A stretch of DNA of 64,000 bases, from the NCBI GenBank assembly GCA_910584655.1, contig CAJUBJ010000008.1, positions 25,463 through 89,462 of the forward strand, given 5' to 3'. This DNA is from an uncultured Bacilli bacterium. Its GTDB lineage: Bacteria > Bacillota_I > Bacilli_A > RF39 > UBA660. The translations under genes and the position numbers were made by a program. This document shows, in pieces, positions 32,706 to 41,318 of this stretch (position 1 is its first letter; the number at the start of each line of letters is the position of its first letter). Under the pieces are notes generated by a model. It made no database searches, had not been told where the DNA came from, and worked only from the letters and a program-made list of their open reading frames with translations.

Positions 32706-33440
32706 ATGAAAATTAATACAAAAAGAAAATTTATTACTTTATTAGTTAGTGTGATGGCTAAAAAAGGATATATGATAGAAACATTTGATTTTGAGAAAGA
32801 TTTGATTACTTTTTTATCTTTTGATAAATATAGTAACTTATTTTATTTTTTTGAAAATATTAGTGATTTTGATTTTGAAGACATTTTAAAAGAATTACAA
32901 AGAGATGGATTAGTTTCAGTAAGTTTTGATACAAGAAAAACAAGAATAGAATTGTTACATAAAATGTTTTATAGTGTTAGTGATGAAATATTATCATCTT
33001 TTGATGATGAATCTATAAATTTAATGGAGGAGTTATTAGAAGAACATAGTTTAAGTGTTTCTTTAAATAGTGAGTTACCTAATAATGTACAGGGAATATA
33101 TAGACTTACTAATCCAAATAGAGTTTATAATTTGAATAATTTTCATAGTATTATAACTGATGGGGTTGTATGTAATGTTGATACAAATAAAACAGGTGCA
33201 TATTTAGTACAGGATGCAACATTTGTCTTTTTACAAAGTTTTATGGATTGTGGATTAGTAGAAATGCAGGTTTTTCATAAGTTTGAAGATAGAAGATATA
33301 TCTATAATAAAGCAAAAGAGATATTGAAATTTTATTATTATTTAGAAATGACTGCTAAAAAAAGAGCAAGTTTTGATGAAGAAGAATTTGAAAATTTTGA
33401 AAAACTTGATGAAGTTAATGGTTATAGATATAAAAAATAA
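32706..33440 (+). CDS. Protein of unknown function downstream of WXG island
   Basis: This 244-residue protein is not recognised. It is rich in Phe, Asp and Glu, lacks a signal peptide or membrane segment, and shows helical stretches such as 'DDESINLMEELLEEHSLSV' and a final acidic tail. The ATG at 32706 is chosen because GGGGGAA (32694-32700) lies upstream; an earlier ATG at 32673 would precede that site. It is the last gene in the WXG island and has its own terminator. It could be a chaperone or immunity-type partner, but nothing in the sequence proves this. Confidence 0.65.
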   Translation: MKINTKRKFITLLVSVMAKKGYMIETFDFEKDLITFLSFDKYSNLFYFFENISDFDFEDILKELQRDGLVSVSFDTRKTRIELLHKMFYSVSDEILSSFDDESINLMEELLEEHSLSVSLNSELPNNVQGIYRLTNPNRVYNLNNFHSIITDGVVCNVDTNKTGAYLVQDATFVFLQSFMDCGLVEMQVFHKFEDRRYIYNKAKEILKFYYYLEMTAKKRASFDEEEFENFEKLDEVNGYRYKK

Positions 33441-33441
33441 G

Positions 33442-33468
33442 AAAGATACGTAAAATGTATCTTTTTAT
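33442..33468 (+). terminator. Terminator
   Basis: AAAGATAC (33442-33449) pairs with GTATCTTT (33458-33465), then T-rich. Confidence 0.85.
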
Positions 33469-33491
33469 AGTTTAAAATACTATAAGTTCCT

Positions 33492-33522
33492 TGACAAACT
33501 AAAATTTAGTGTTTAGAATAAT
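33492..33522 (+). promoter_or_regulatory. Promoter with palindrome in spacer
   Basis: TTGACA (33492-33497) and TAGAAT about 17 bases later form a promoter. Between them lies ACTAAA-A-TTTAGT, a perfect palindrome with one central base. Its place suggests autoregulation by the downstream NrtR-like protein; this is inference. Confidence 0.65.
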
Positions 33523-33572
33523 AATTGTTAGAAAGTAATAGACTTTCTTTTTATATAAAAAGAGGTGGAAGA

Positions 33573-34304
33573 ATGGAATTATCAATAGTAACTTGTTTGT
33601 TTGTATTAGATAATAAGAAAAATGAAAATAAAAAGAAAAATGATATTAAATCTTTAAAAATTGTATTGAATAAAAAAGATAATGATTTAATAAGAATAAA
33701 ATTTGACGAAAAAACTACTATTAAAGAGTTGATGAGAAGTGAGTTAAAAAAAGTTATTGGTAATGCTAATATTCACTTAGAACAAGTTTATACTTTTGGT
33801 GAAAGTAGATTTTTTGATGATAATAAAATAGATATTATATATATGGGACTTGCTAATATTGAAGATATTAAGAAATTAAATGAAGACTATGAATTAGTTG
33901 ATTTTGAAGTTTTAGATAATAAAGAAATTATTTTAGGCGAAAGTAATTTTTGCTATAAAACAGATTGTAGAAAAAAATATGGATATGTAGAATATTTTCA
34001 TGTTATTGATATTAGCGATTTTGTTATGGAGAAGCTGTTGTTGGAATTAATTACAGCATTTAAGCATTTAAGGTCTAGAGTTGATAATACTGATGTTTGT
34101 TTTAAATTGCTTCCTAATATTTTTACTTTAGAAGATGTAAGAATTGTTTATGAAATGATAAAAGGTATTACAGTTGATAAATCTAATTTTAGAAAAAAAA
34201 TTATAAAATATTGTGAGAAAGTTGATATGATTGTGGATGATAAAGGGTATAGACCATCACAAATGTATAAATTTAATCCTGATAGCATAGATGTTTGGTT
34301 ATAG
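33573..34304 (+). CDS. NrtR-like regulator with pseudo-NUDIX domain
   Basis: This 243-residue protein has the two-domain design of NrtR regulators of NAD metabolism: an N-terminal NUDIX fold and a C-terminal winged helix ('LLPNIFTLEDVRIVYEMIKG', then FRKKIIKYCEKVDMI, about residues 182-225). The region where the NUDIX box GX5EX7REUXEEXGU should be reads TTIKELMRSELKKVIGNANIHLEQ, with none of the metal ligands, so it is not a hydrolase. It shares HLEQVYTFGE and the C-terminal pattern with the paralogue at 58591. ATG 33573 follows AGAGGTGG. It overlaps no gene and lies 15 bases before rdgB. Confidence 0.75.
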   Translation: MELSIVTCLFVLDNKKNENKKKNDIKSLKIVLNKKDNDLIRIKFDEKTTIKELMRSELKKVIGNANIHLEQVYTFGESRFFDDNKIDIIYMGLANIEDIKKLNEDYELVDFEVLDNKEIILGESNFCYKTDCRKKYGYVEYFHVIDISDFVMEKLLLELITAFKHLRSRVDNTDVCFKLLPNIFTLEDVRIVYEMIKGITVDKSNFRKKIIKYCEKVDMIVDDKGYRPSQMYKFNPDSIDVWL

Positions 34305-34319
34305 AATGGAGTTGATAAT

Positions 34320-34883
34320 ATGATATTTGCTAGTAATAATAAGGGAAAATTAAGAGAAGTAAAAGCAATCTTTGAGGATTATGAGGTTAAATCTCTTGCA
34401 GAGGCAGGAATAAATATTGATGTAGAAGAAGATCAAGATAGTTTTTATGGTAATGCTTTAAAAAAAGCTAAAGAGATATATGAAATAGCCAAGGAACCGG
34501 TTGTAGCAGATGATTCTGGATTGTGTATTGATGTTTATGAAGGTTGGCCTGGTGTTTTAACTCATCGTTTTATGGGAGAAGAAGCTACAGATGATGATAG
34601 AAATAATGCTATTTTAAATAAGATGAAAGAAGAAAGTAATAGAGAAGCTAAGGTAGTATGTAATTTGGTTTACTATGATGGAAAAGATATAGTAGTTGGA
34701 GAAGGCGTACTAAATGGTAATATTTCTAATGAGAGACGTGGATCTAATGGTTTTGGCTTTGACGATATTTTTGAGTTAGAAAATGGAAAAACTTTGGCTG
34801 AGCTTAGTAGTGAAGAAAAGAATGAAGTTAGCGCTAGGTATTTGGCAGCTATTGACTTAAAGGAAAAGTTAAATAATAAATAG
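34320..34883 (+). CDS. rdgB: XTP/dITP diphosphatase (RdgB/HAM1 family)
   Basis: This 187-residue enzyme removes non-canonical purine nucleotides (XTP, dITP, ITP). The motifs are ASNNKGKLREVK (residues 4-15), ADDSGLCIDVYEGWPGV (about 63-79) and 'GSNGFGFDDIF' (about 142), all in the usual places. It follows the NrtR-like gene closely and ends in a terminator, so the two probably share a transcript. An N-terminal Met directly followed by IFASNNKGK is the normal family start. Confidence 0.95.
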   Translation: MIFASNNKGKLREVKAIFEDYEVKSLAEAGINIDVEEDQDSFYGNALKKAKEIYEIAKEPVVADDSGLCIDVYEGWPGVLTHRFMGEEATDDDRNNAILNKMKEESNREAKVVCNLVYYDGKDIVVGEGVLNGNISNERRGSNGFGFDDIFELENGKTLAELSSEEKNEVSARYLAAIDLKEKLNNK

Positions 34884-34890
34884 TGAAGAG

Positions 34891-34923
34891 AAAGACAATT
34901 TGTTTAAATATTTGTCTTTTTTC
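34891..34923 (+). terminator. Terminator after rdgB
   Basis: AAAGACAA (34891-34898) pairs with TTGTCTTT (34912-34919), followed by T. Confidence 0.8.
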
Positions 34924-34964
34924 TTTGGAAAATATTATTTTTTAATCTTGATGTAAAAAAATGC

Positions 34965-34993
34965 TTACACAAAAATTTAAAATGTGCTATTAT
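34965..34993 (+). promoter_or_regulatory. Promoter of MATE-kinase fusion
   Basis: TTACAC (34965-34970), 17-base spacer, TATTAT (34988-34993). An ATG at 34992 overlaps the -10 box and so cannot be the translation start of a transcript from here. Confidence 0.75.
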
Positions 34994-35021
34994 GTCTATT
35001 GGTTTGGAAAGAAGGTATATA

Positions 35022-36986
35022 GTGAAAGAAAATAATTTAGGAAAAGATAATATTAATAAGTTATTAATTACATTTGCAATTCCTTGTGTTATAAGTATGT
35101 TAGTTAACTCAATTTATAATATTGTCGATCAGATTTTTATTGGTAAAGGTGTAGGAACTTTAGGAAATGCGGCGACTAATGTTATATTTCCTTTGGTTAT
35201 AATTTTTACTGCAGTGGCGAGTTTAATCGGAAATGGTATGTCAGCTTTTTTATCTTTGAAATTAGGAGAAAAAAAGTATGACGAAGCAAAGAAAAGTTTA
35301 GGATCCGCTATAGTATTTATATTTTTAGTAGCAATAATATTAAGTGTTGTTTCTTATTTAGCACTTCCAAAGTTGGTATATTTATTTGGGTGTACGGAGA
35401 ATGTATATAAATATGCATTAGATTATGGAAAGATAATTATTTTAGGAGCTCCGTTTATGATGGTTTATACTGCTCTTTCAAATATTATAAGAGCAGATAA
35501 TTCACCAAAATATTCAATGATTATGTTATTGATTGGAGCAATAATTAATATTATATTAGATCCAATTTTCATTTTTGTTTTTAATCAAGGTGTGAAAGGT
35601 GGGGCATTTGCTACTATTATAGGGCAAATAGTTTCATTCATAATTGCAGTGGCTTATATTAAAAAAATAAAATCAGTAAAGTTAGAAAAGAAAGATTTTA
35701 AAATAAATAAATCTATATGGAAGGTTTTATCTTTGGGTGCTTCAACTTGTATTACACAAATGACAGTACTTGTATTATTTGTGTTTATGAACAACATTTT
35801 GACTAAGTATGGAGCTTTATCAAAGTTTGGAGCAGATATTCCTTTATCAGTTTATGGTATAGTATCAAAAGTAAATAGTATTTATATTTCTTGTGTAATT
35901 GGTATATCAATAGGAGCACAACCAATTGTAGGATTTAATTATGGAGCAGGAAATTATAAAAGAGTTAAAGAAACAATAAAAAAAGTATTAATTATTAATT
36001 TTGTTATAGGAATAATATTAAATATTTTATTAGTTTTTTTTCCAGAACAAATTATTGGAATATTTATTTCTAAGAGTGATTCTACTTATGATTTATTTAT
36101 GGAATTTGCTGTATTAATCTGTAGGTCTTTTTTGGTTATTTGTAGCATTAATGCTTTTGAAATGACAGCAAGTGTAATGATTCAATCTTTAGGAAATGTA
36201 ATAAAAGCTACTTGTTTATCGTTTATGAGACAGATTCTCTTATTTATTCCTATTTCTTTATTATTGGCAATTACATTTAATAAAGGAATTTATGGAGTAT
36301 TACAAGCTGGACCTATTGCGGATGCAATTACTTTTATCGTATGCTTGATAGTTTTAAAATCTGAAATGAAAAAATTAAGTAAATTTGAAGATATTAAAGA
36401 AGAACTTGAATTTAAATCTAATAAATATAAAGGAAAACATATTGTAATTACAATAAGTAGAGAGTATGCGTCAGGAGGAAGATATGTAGGTCAAATATTG
36501 GCTAAAAATTTAGGAATAAATTTTTATGATAAAGATATTATTTCACTTACTGCTAAAGAATCTGGTCTTTCAAGTCAATATATTACTGAACAAGAGCAAA
36601 CTAAGAAGAATAAATATGAAAATAATAATGATGATAGATTATTTATTGCAGAATGTAATGTAATTAAAAAACTTGCAAATGAGAGTTGTGTAATTGTTGG
36701 TAGATGTGCTGATTATGTTTTAAAAGATAATAAGGATGTAATAAAGGTATTCTTGTATAGTGATGATGAAAGTAAAATAAAAAGAGCAGTAAAATATTAT
36801 GGATTAGATAAGAAAAATGCTTTAAAAAGAATTAAAGCGATTGATAAAGAGAGAGCTAAACATTATAAATATTATACTAGTCAAGAATGGAAGGACTTTT
36901 CTAATTATGATATTGTAATAAATGTAGATAAATTTGGTGTAGAGAAGACTGCTAAACAAATTGAATTTAGTATAAAAAATGATTAG
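35022..36986 (+). CDS. MATE efflux transporter fused to cytidylate-kinase-like domain
   Basis: This 654-residue protein consists of a 12-helix MATE exporter (about residues 1-455; LGKDNINKLLITFAIPCVIS at the start, 'NIVDQIFIGKGVG' near 35) and a C-terminal domain of the cytidylate kinase-like type (about 475-654). The latter starts HIVITISREYASGGRYVGQILA, where ISREYGSGG replaces a classical P-loop, and continues with FYDKDII and 'VIVGRCADYVL'. MATE proteins exchange drugs for Na+ or H+. The attached domain faces the cytoplasm and might sense or phosphorylate a nucleotide. GTG 35022 is chosen because GAAGG lies six bases upstream and the promoter excludes ATG 34992. Similar fusions exist in some Clostridia. 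Confidence 0.85.
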   Translation: MKENNLGKDNINKLLITFAIPCVISMLVNSIYNIVDQIFIGKGVGTLGNAATNVIFPLVIIFTAVASLIGNGMSAFLSLKLGEKKYDEAKKSLGSAIVFIFLVAIILSVVSYLALPKLVYLFGCTENVYKYALDYGKIIILGAPFMMVYTALSNIIRADNSPKYSMIMLLIGAIINIILDPIFIFVFNQGVKGGAFATIIGQIVSFIIAVAYIKKIKSVKLEKKDFKINKSIWKVLSLGASTCITQMTVLVLFVFMNNILTKYGALSKFGADIPLSVYGIVSKVNSIYISCVIGISIGAQPIVGFNYGAGNYKRVKETIKKVLIINFVIGIILNILLVFFPEQIIGIFISKSDSTYDLFMEFAVLICRSFLVICSINAFEMTASVMIQSLGNVIKATCLSFMRQILLFIPISLLLAITFNKGIYGVLQAGPIADAITFIVCLIVLKSEMKKLSKFEDIKEELEFKSNKYKGKHIVITISREYASGGRYVGQILAKNLGINFYDKDIISLTAKESGLSSQYITEQEQTKKNKYENNNDDRLFIAECNVIKKLANESCVIVGRCADYVLKDNKDVIKVFLYSDDESKIKRAVKYYGLDKKNALKRIKAIDKERAKHYKYYTSQEWKDFSNYDIVINVDKFGVEKTAKQIEFSIKND

Positions 36987-37014
36987 GACTATTTTAATTA
37001 TTATAAATATATTT

Positions 37015-37046
37015 AAAGCTATTGTATTATTATAATAGCTTTTTTT
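37015..37046 (+). terminator. Terminator after MATE fusion
   Basis: AAAGCTATT (37015-37023) pairs with AATAGCTTT (37034-37042), then T. Confidence 0.85.
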
Positions 37047-37092
37047 GTGTCTATTTTGGGTATTTGTCATAGATTATAATGAGGTGAATAAC

Positions 37093-38313
37093 ATGGAACT
37101 TAGAGCACCAAAAAAGGTTGTTATTGATAGTGGACATGGAGGAGCAGACCCTGGATCAAGTGGAAATGGGATTGTAGAGAAAGATTATACTTTAAAAATA
37201 TCAGAATATATACATGAAAGACTTGATCAGTTAGGTGTAGAAAATACGATGGTTAGAACTACTGATGAAACTATAGAACCTAATGAAAGAGTTAAGAAAA
37301 TAGTAGCTCCTTATGGTAGTGGGAGTGATGTATTAGTAGTTAGTAATCATATAAATGCAGGAGGTGGAGAAGGTGCTGAAATAATATATGCACTAAGAAA
37401 TAGTGATGCATTTAGTAAAAGGATTTCTAACGAACTTGAAAATGGTGGAAGAGATGTAAGAAAGTATTATCAAAGAAGATATCCGTCTGATTCAAGCAAA
37501 GATTATTATTTTATACATCGTAATACAGGTAATACAGAAGCTGTAATTGTTGAATATGGTTTTTTAGATAATGCAAAAGATGCTGAATTATTAAAAAAGT
37601 ATTGGAAGGATTATGCTGAGGCAGTTGTAAAAGCTATTGCAAATTATGTTGGAGTACCATATACATTTACTGGAACAATGGCAAATGAAAACTATTATAT
37701 TGTTCAAAAAGGTGATAGTTTATGGAGTATAGCTAATAAATATGGATTAACTGTTGATAAATTAAAAGATATGAACAACTTATCAAGTAATATGTTAAGT
37801 GTTGGACAAAAATTATTAATTAAGGATACAAGTTCTAGTGGTGATATTGGAGTTTATTATACTGTAGTAGCTGGAGATACTTTATATGGTATTGCAAATA
37901 AATATGGTATTTCAGTAGATGAACTTAAGAAAATGAATAATTTAAAAAGTAATAATTTAACTATTAATCAAAAACTTTTAGTTAGTGGAACTGGTGAAAA
38001 TAATAATACTGGTGAATATGATACTTATATAGTTAAGAGTGGTGATAGTTTGTGGAGTATTGCTAGTAAATATAATACTACTGTTGATAAATTAAAGGAT
38101 ATCAACAATCTGTCTAGTAATTTATTGAGTATTGGTCAAAAGTTATTGATACCAAGATTAAGTACTGAAAGTAAAAAAACTTATACTGTTAAAAGTGGAG
38201 ATACCTTATATAAGATAGCACAGAATAATGATACTACAGTTACTGAATTAATTAATTTAAATAATCTTCCTACATCTAATTTAAGTATAGGACAAGTATT
38301 ACAATTACCTTAA
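37093..38313 (+). CDS. N-acetylmuramoyl-L-alanine amidase with four LysM repeats
   Basis: This 406-residue protein has an Amidase_3 domain (residues 1-190) and four LysM peptidoglycan-binding repeats (about 197-240, 250-293, 310-353 and 362-405). Catalytic residues are in VIDSGHGGADPG, GIVEKDYTL, VSNHINAG and AVIVEYGFLDN (Glu). No signal peptide is visible from ATG 37093, which follows GAGGTG, so the protein may be released by mother-cell lysis or act there, like CwlC and related mother-cell lysins of Bacillus. Using an upstream start would add residues without a signal sequence. It differs from the membrane-anchored CwlD at 21313, which has no LysM. Confidence 0.9.
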   Translation: MELRAPKKVVIDSGHGGADPGSSGNGIVEKDYTLKISEYIHERLDQLGVENTMVRTTDETIEPNERVKKIVAPYGSGSDVLVVSNHINAGGGEGAEIIYALRNSDAFSKRISNELENGGRDVRKYYQRRYPSDSSKDYYFIHRNTGNTEAVIVEYGFLDNAKDAELLKKYWKDYAEAVVKAIANYVGVPYTFTGTMANENYYIVQKGDSLWSIANKYGLTVDKLKDMNNLSSNMLSVGQKLLIKDTSSSGDIGVYYTVVAGDTLYGIANKYGISVDELKKMNNLKSNNLTINQKLLVSGTGENNNTGEYDTYIVKSGDSLWSIASKYNTTVDKLKDINNLSSNLLSIGQKLLIPRLSTESKKTYTVKSGDTLYKIAQNNDTTVTELINLNNLPTSNLSIGQVLQLP

Positions 38314-38342
38314 GAAATAGAGTAGAATCTATTTCTTTTTTA
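38312..38342 (+). terminator. Terminator after LysM amidase
   Basis: AAGAAATAGA...TCTATTTCTT (38312-38337) followed by T. Confidence 0.88.
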
Positions 38343-38435
38343 ATTTTTAGAAAAAAATTATATTTATTTTTTCCCTAATATATGGGAAGTTTTTAAATAA
38401 ACAAAAAATGTTTTTAATTTTTTGTTAAAAAGTAG

Positions 38436-38474
38436 TTGACAAATTTATTTGTTATTAATATAATGTTAGTAACA
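38436..38474 (+). promoter_or_regulatory. Promoter and operator of the pncA-pncB-nadE operon
   Basis: TTGACA (38436-38441), 17-base spacer and TATAAT (38459-38464). The -10 box is the centre of an inverted repeat: TGTTATTAA (38450-38458) and TTAGTAACA (38466-38474), one mismatch. A further TGTTATTAA lies at 38545-38553 in the leader. The 64 bases 38411-38474 are almost the same as 46486-46549 (four differences). A repressor bound here would block RNA polymerase. Confidence 0.85.
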
Positions 38475-38588
38475 GATGGCACAAGAGCCAATAAATTTTA
38501 AATAATTGATATTAATATTTTGATATTATCATCGTTTTAAAATCTGTTATTAATAAAATGTATAAAAGAAAAAGGATGGAGATTAATT

Positions 38589-39197
38589 ATGAAACAAAAG
38601 AAAAATATAAGAGAAATGGAAGAAGCTGTATTTCAAATTGATATGAATGAAGGTTTCTGTGAGGAAGGTAATTTGGCAGATCCAACAATTAAACATATAG
38701 TACCAAATATTATTCCTATTATTAGAGCAGTTATTGAGAAGGGTGAAGGTTATTTCGTAGTAAATGATAAACATACAAAGAATAGTGTTGAATTACTAAG
38801 ATATCTAGAACATTGTATGGGAAATAAAGAATCTAGAACAATTAAAGAGTTAGCAGTTTATGAAGAATATGCTGATAGAACATTCTATAAGAATTCAACT
38901 TGTGCATTATTTGCTCCAGGTATGATGGAAATGTTATTAGAAATGGTAAACCTAAAAAGAGTTGTAATAGTTGGTTGTTGTACAGATATTTGTATTCAAA
39001 ATTTTGCAATAGCATTAAGAAATTTCTTCGATGAAGTAAATATGAATGTTGAAATTATAGTACCTAAAAATGCTGTTGAAACATTCCATATTCCAGAAGT
39101 TCATGATAGAGATGAAAATAATAAAAGAGCATATACAGTAATGGAAAACACTGGAATTAAATTAGTAAAAACAATGAAAGAAGTAGAGGTAGCTTAA
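38589..39197 (+). CDS. pncA: Nicotinamidase (isochorismatase family)
   Basis: This 202-residue cysteine hydrolase converts nicotinamide to nicotinate. The catalytic triad can be placed at Asp in VFQIDMNEGF (about residue 18), Lys in TFYKNS (about 101) and Cys in IVGCCTDICIQ (about 131-141). It stands first in an operon with pncB, one base before its start, which makes nicotinamidase the most likely activity among isochorismatase-like hydrolases. AAAGGATGGAG precedes the ATG. Expression is probably controlled by the palindromic operator at 38450. Confidence 0.9.
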   Translation: MKQKKNIREMEEAVFQIDMNEGFCEEGNLADPTIKHIVPNIIPIIRAVIEKGEGYFVVNDKHTKNSVELLRYLEHCMGNKESRTIKELAVYEEYADRTFYKNSTCALFAPGMMEMLLEMVNLKRVVIVGCCTDICIQNFAIALRNFFDEVNMNVEIIVPKNAVETFHIPEVHDRDENNKRAYTVMENTGIKLVKTMKEVEVA

Positions 39198-39198
39198 T

Positions 39199-40677
39199 AT
39201 GAAAAATAGAAATTTAACAATGATGACAGATTTTTATGAATTAACAATGAGTCAAGCATATTTTAATGCTGGTAAGAAAGATGAAGAAGCTGTATTTGAT
39301 GCATTCTTTAGAAAAAATCCTTTAGATGGTGGATATGCAGTTATGGGTGGAGTTGATAGAATTATTAATTTTATCAATAATGCACATTTTAATGAAGATG
39401 ATATAGAATATTTAAGAACAACTGGTCAGTTTACAGAAGAATTCTTAAATTACTTAAAAGATTTTAAATTTACTGGATCAATTTATGCAGTACCTGATGG
39501 AACTCCTGTATTTGCAAATGAACCAATTGTTACAGTAAAAGCTCCTATTATAGAAGCTCAAATTATTGAAACAATATTATTAAGTTATTTAAATGCTGGT
39601 ATTATACATACAACAGCAGCAAGAAGAGTTGTTGAAGCTGCTGATGGAATCGGAATTATGGAATTTGGAGCTCGTCGTGCATTAGGACCAGATGCTGCAG
39701 TTGAAGCTAGTAAATGTGCAGTAATAGCTGGATGTGTTGGTACGTCAAATGTCTTAGCAGGTCAAGAATATGGAATTCCAGTACTTGGTACAATGGCTCA
39801 TAGTTTAGTTACTGAGGCTGATTCAGAATATGAAGCATTCTTAAACTATGCTAAAGCTTATCCAAATAATTGTGTATTGCTTGTTGATACTTATGATGTT
39901 TTAAAAAGTGGTGTTCCAAATGCTATTAGAGTGGCAAAAGAATTTTTAATACCAAATGGTTATAAATTAAAAGGAATTAGAATTGATTCAGGTGATTTAG
40001 CTTATTTATCAAAAGAAGCTAAGAAAATGTTGGTAGAAGCAGGATTAGAAGATACTAAGATTACTTTATCAAATGGATTAAATGAAAAAACTATTAAATC
40101 TTTAAAAGAACAAGGTGCAGTAATTGATTCTATTGGTTTAGGTGATAATATTGTTTTACCTGATAAAGCTAGAGTTGGTTGTGTATATAAGAATGTTGCT
40201 GTTAAGCAAAATGGTGAATTTGTATCAAGAATTAAAGTAAGTAATGATGCAGCTAAAGCTATAACTCCTGGATTTAAGAAAGTATATAGATTTTATGATA
40301 AAACAACTGGATATGCATTAGGAGATGTTGTTGCATTACATGAAGAAAATATTCCAAAGAATAAATTTACTTTGATAGATCCTAATAATGAAGCTAATAC
40401 ATTAACTATTAAGAATTATGAAGTAAGAGAGTTACAAGAAGCAATTTTTGTAGATGGTGAACAAGTATGGGACGATCCTACATTACTTGAAAAGCAAGCT
40501 TATTGTGCTAAAGAAATGAAAACTTTATATCCTGAAGTTAAGAGAGATGAAAATCCACATGGATATTATGTTGACTTAACAAGAAAATTATTAAAATTAA
40601 AAAAAGAACTTATTAGACAGGCTAAAGAACAAACTGTTGAATATGATATTGATACTAAATTAGAAAAAAGGTTATAA
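39199..40677 (+). CDS. pncB: Nicotinate phosphoribosyltransferase
   Basis: This 492-residue enzyme joins nicotinate and PRPP to give nicotinate mononucleotide. 'MMTDFYELTMSQAYF' (residues 7-21) is the family start; the block EFGARRALGPDAAVEAS (about 155-171) holds the residues near the phosphorylated His of the family, and GIRIDSGDLAYLS (about 259) and DSIGLGDNI follow. The length and the C-terminal extension place it in the bacterial PncB group of Firmicutes. It stands one base after pncA and precedes the NUDIX gene by 26 bases. Confidence 0.96.
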   Translation: MKNRNLTMMTDFYELTMSQAYFNAGKKDEEAVFDAFFRKNPLDGGYAVMGGVDRIINFINNAHFNEDDIEYLRTTGQFTEEFLNYLKDFKFTGSIYAVPDGTPVFANEPIVTVKAPIIEAQIIETILLSYLNAGIIHTTAARRVVEAADGIGIMEFGARRALGPDAAVEASKCAVIAGCVGTSNVLAGQEYGIPVLGTMAHSLVTEADSEYEAFLNYAKAYPNNCVLLVDTYDVLKSGVPNAIRVAKEFLIPNGYKLKGIRIDSGDLAYLSKEAKKMLVEAGLEDTKITLSNGLNEKTIKSLKEQGAVIDSIGLGDNIVLPDKARVGCVYKNVAVKQNGEFVSRIKVSNDAAKAITPGFKKVYRFYDKTTGYALGDVVALHEENIPKNKFTLIDPNNEANTLTIKNYEVRELQEAIFVDGEQVWDDPTLLEKQAYCAKEMKTLYPEVKRDENPHGYYVDLTRKLLKLKKELIRQAKEQTVEYDIDTKLEKRL

Positions 40678-40703
40678 TATAGTAGGAAGATGGGGTGATA
40701 ATA

Positions 40704-41318
40704 ATGGATGTTTATAGTAAAGAAAAAATTACTAAAGCACTTCAATTATTAAAAGTAAAAGATTCAGAACTAATATCTTCTTATCAGGAAGGATATATAG
40801 GAAAGAATGTTTATAGAGTTACTTTGAATGATGGGAGTACAAGATTGTGTGAACAAATAACTAAAAATAAGAGAAATGGAGATGCTGTTGTTATCATTCC
40901 AATTACTCATGATGGTAATTTCGTAATGATAGTACAATCTAGACCTAATACCAAAGAAACTGTAGTAGTTGAATTTCCTGCTGGAATGGTTGATGAAGGT
41001 GAAGACTTTAAAGTCTCAGCAGAAAGGGAACTGTTAGAAGAAACAGGCTATGTTGCTGATGATATATATCAGTTGGAACAACATTATCAGGACCAAGGTT
41101 GTAGTAAGGCAATTATAAAAACTTATGTTGCTATAGGTTGTCATAAAGTTCAGGAAAAAAGACTTGATGGTGAGGAAAGACTTGAATATGTTGAGATGTC
41201 TTATGATGATATTTTAAGTATGTTAAAGAGTGATAGTAAATCAGAAGCTAAAATAGAAGATGCAAATAGTAAGATTGCATTTATGGAATATACATTAAAG
41301 AAAAGAGGAGTTCTATAA
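40704..41318 (+). CDS. NUDIX hydrolase, ADP-ribose pyrophosphatase type
   Basis: This 204-residue protein has a complete NUDIX box: GMVDEGEDFKVSAERELLEETGYV (residues 95-118; G, E, REL, EE and G all in place). The surrounding sequence ('VVEFPAGMVDEGE', followed by YQDQGCSKAIIKTYVA) is that of ADP-ribose pyrophosphatases (NudF/YqkG), which split ADP-ribose to AMP and ribose-5-phosphate. In an NAD operon it may recycle ADP-ribose from NAD breakdown. The ATG at 40704 follows GGGGTGAT. Its stop overlaps the nadE start by one base (TAATG). Confidence 0.9.
   Translation: MDVYSKEKITKALQLLKVKDSELISSYQEGYIGKNVYRVTLNDGSTRLCEQITKNKRNGDAVVIIPITHDGNFVMIVQSRPNTKETVVVEFPAGMVDEGEDFKVSAERELLEETGYVADDIYQLEQHYQDQGCSKAIIKTYVAIGCHKVQEKRLDGEERLEYVEMSYDDILSMLKSDSKSEAKIEDANSKIAFMEYTLKKRGVL

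Noticed and set aside
34992..34994. ATG as the start of the MATE fusion gene
   Set aside because: It overlaps the -10 box TATTAT, so it would not be in the transcript; GTG 35022 has a ribosome site at the right distance.
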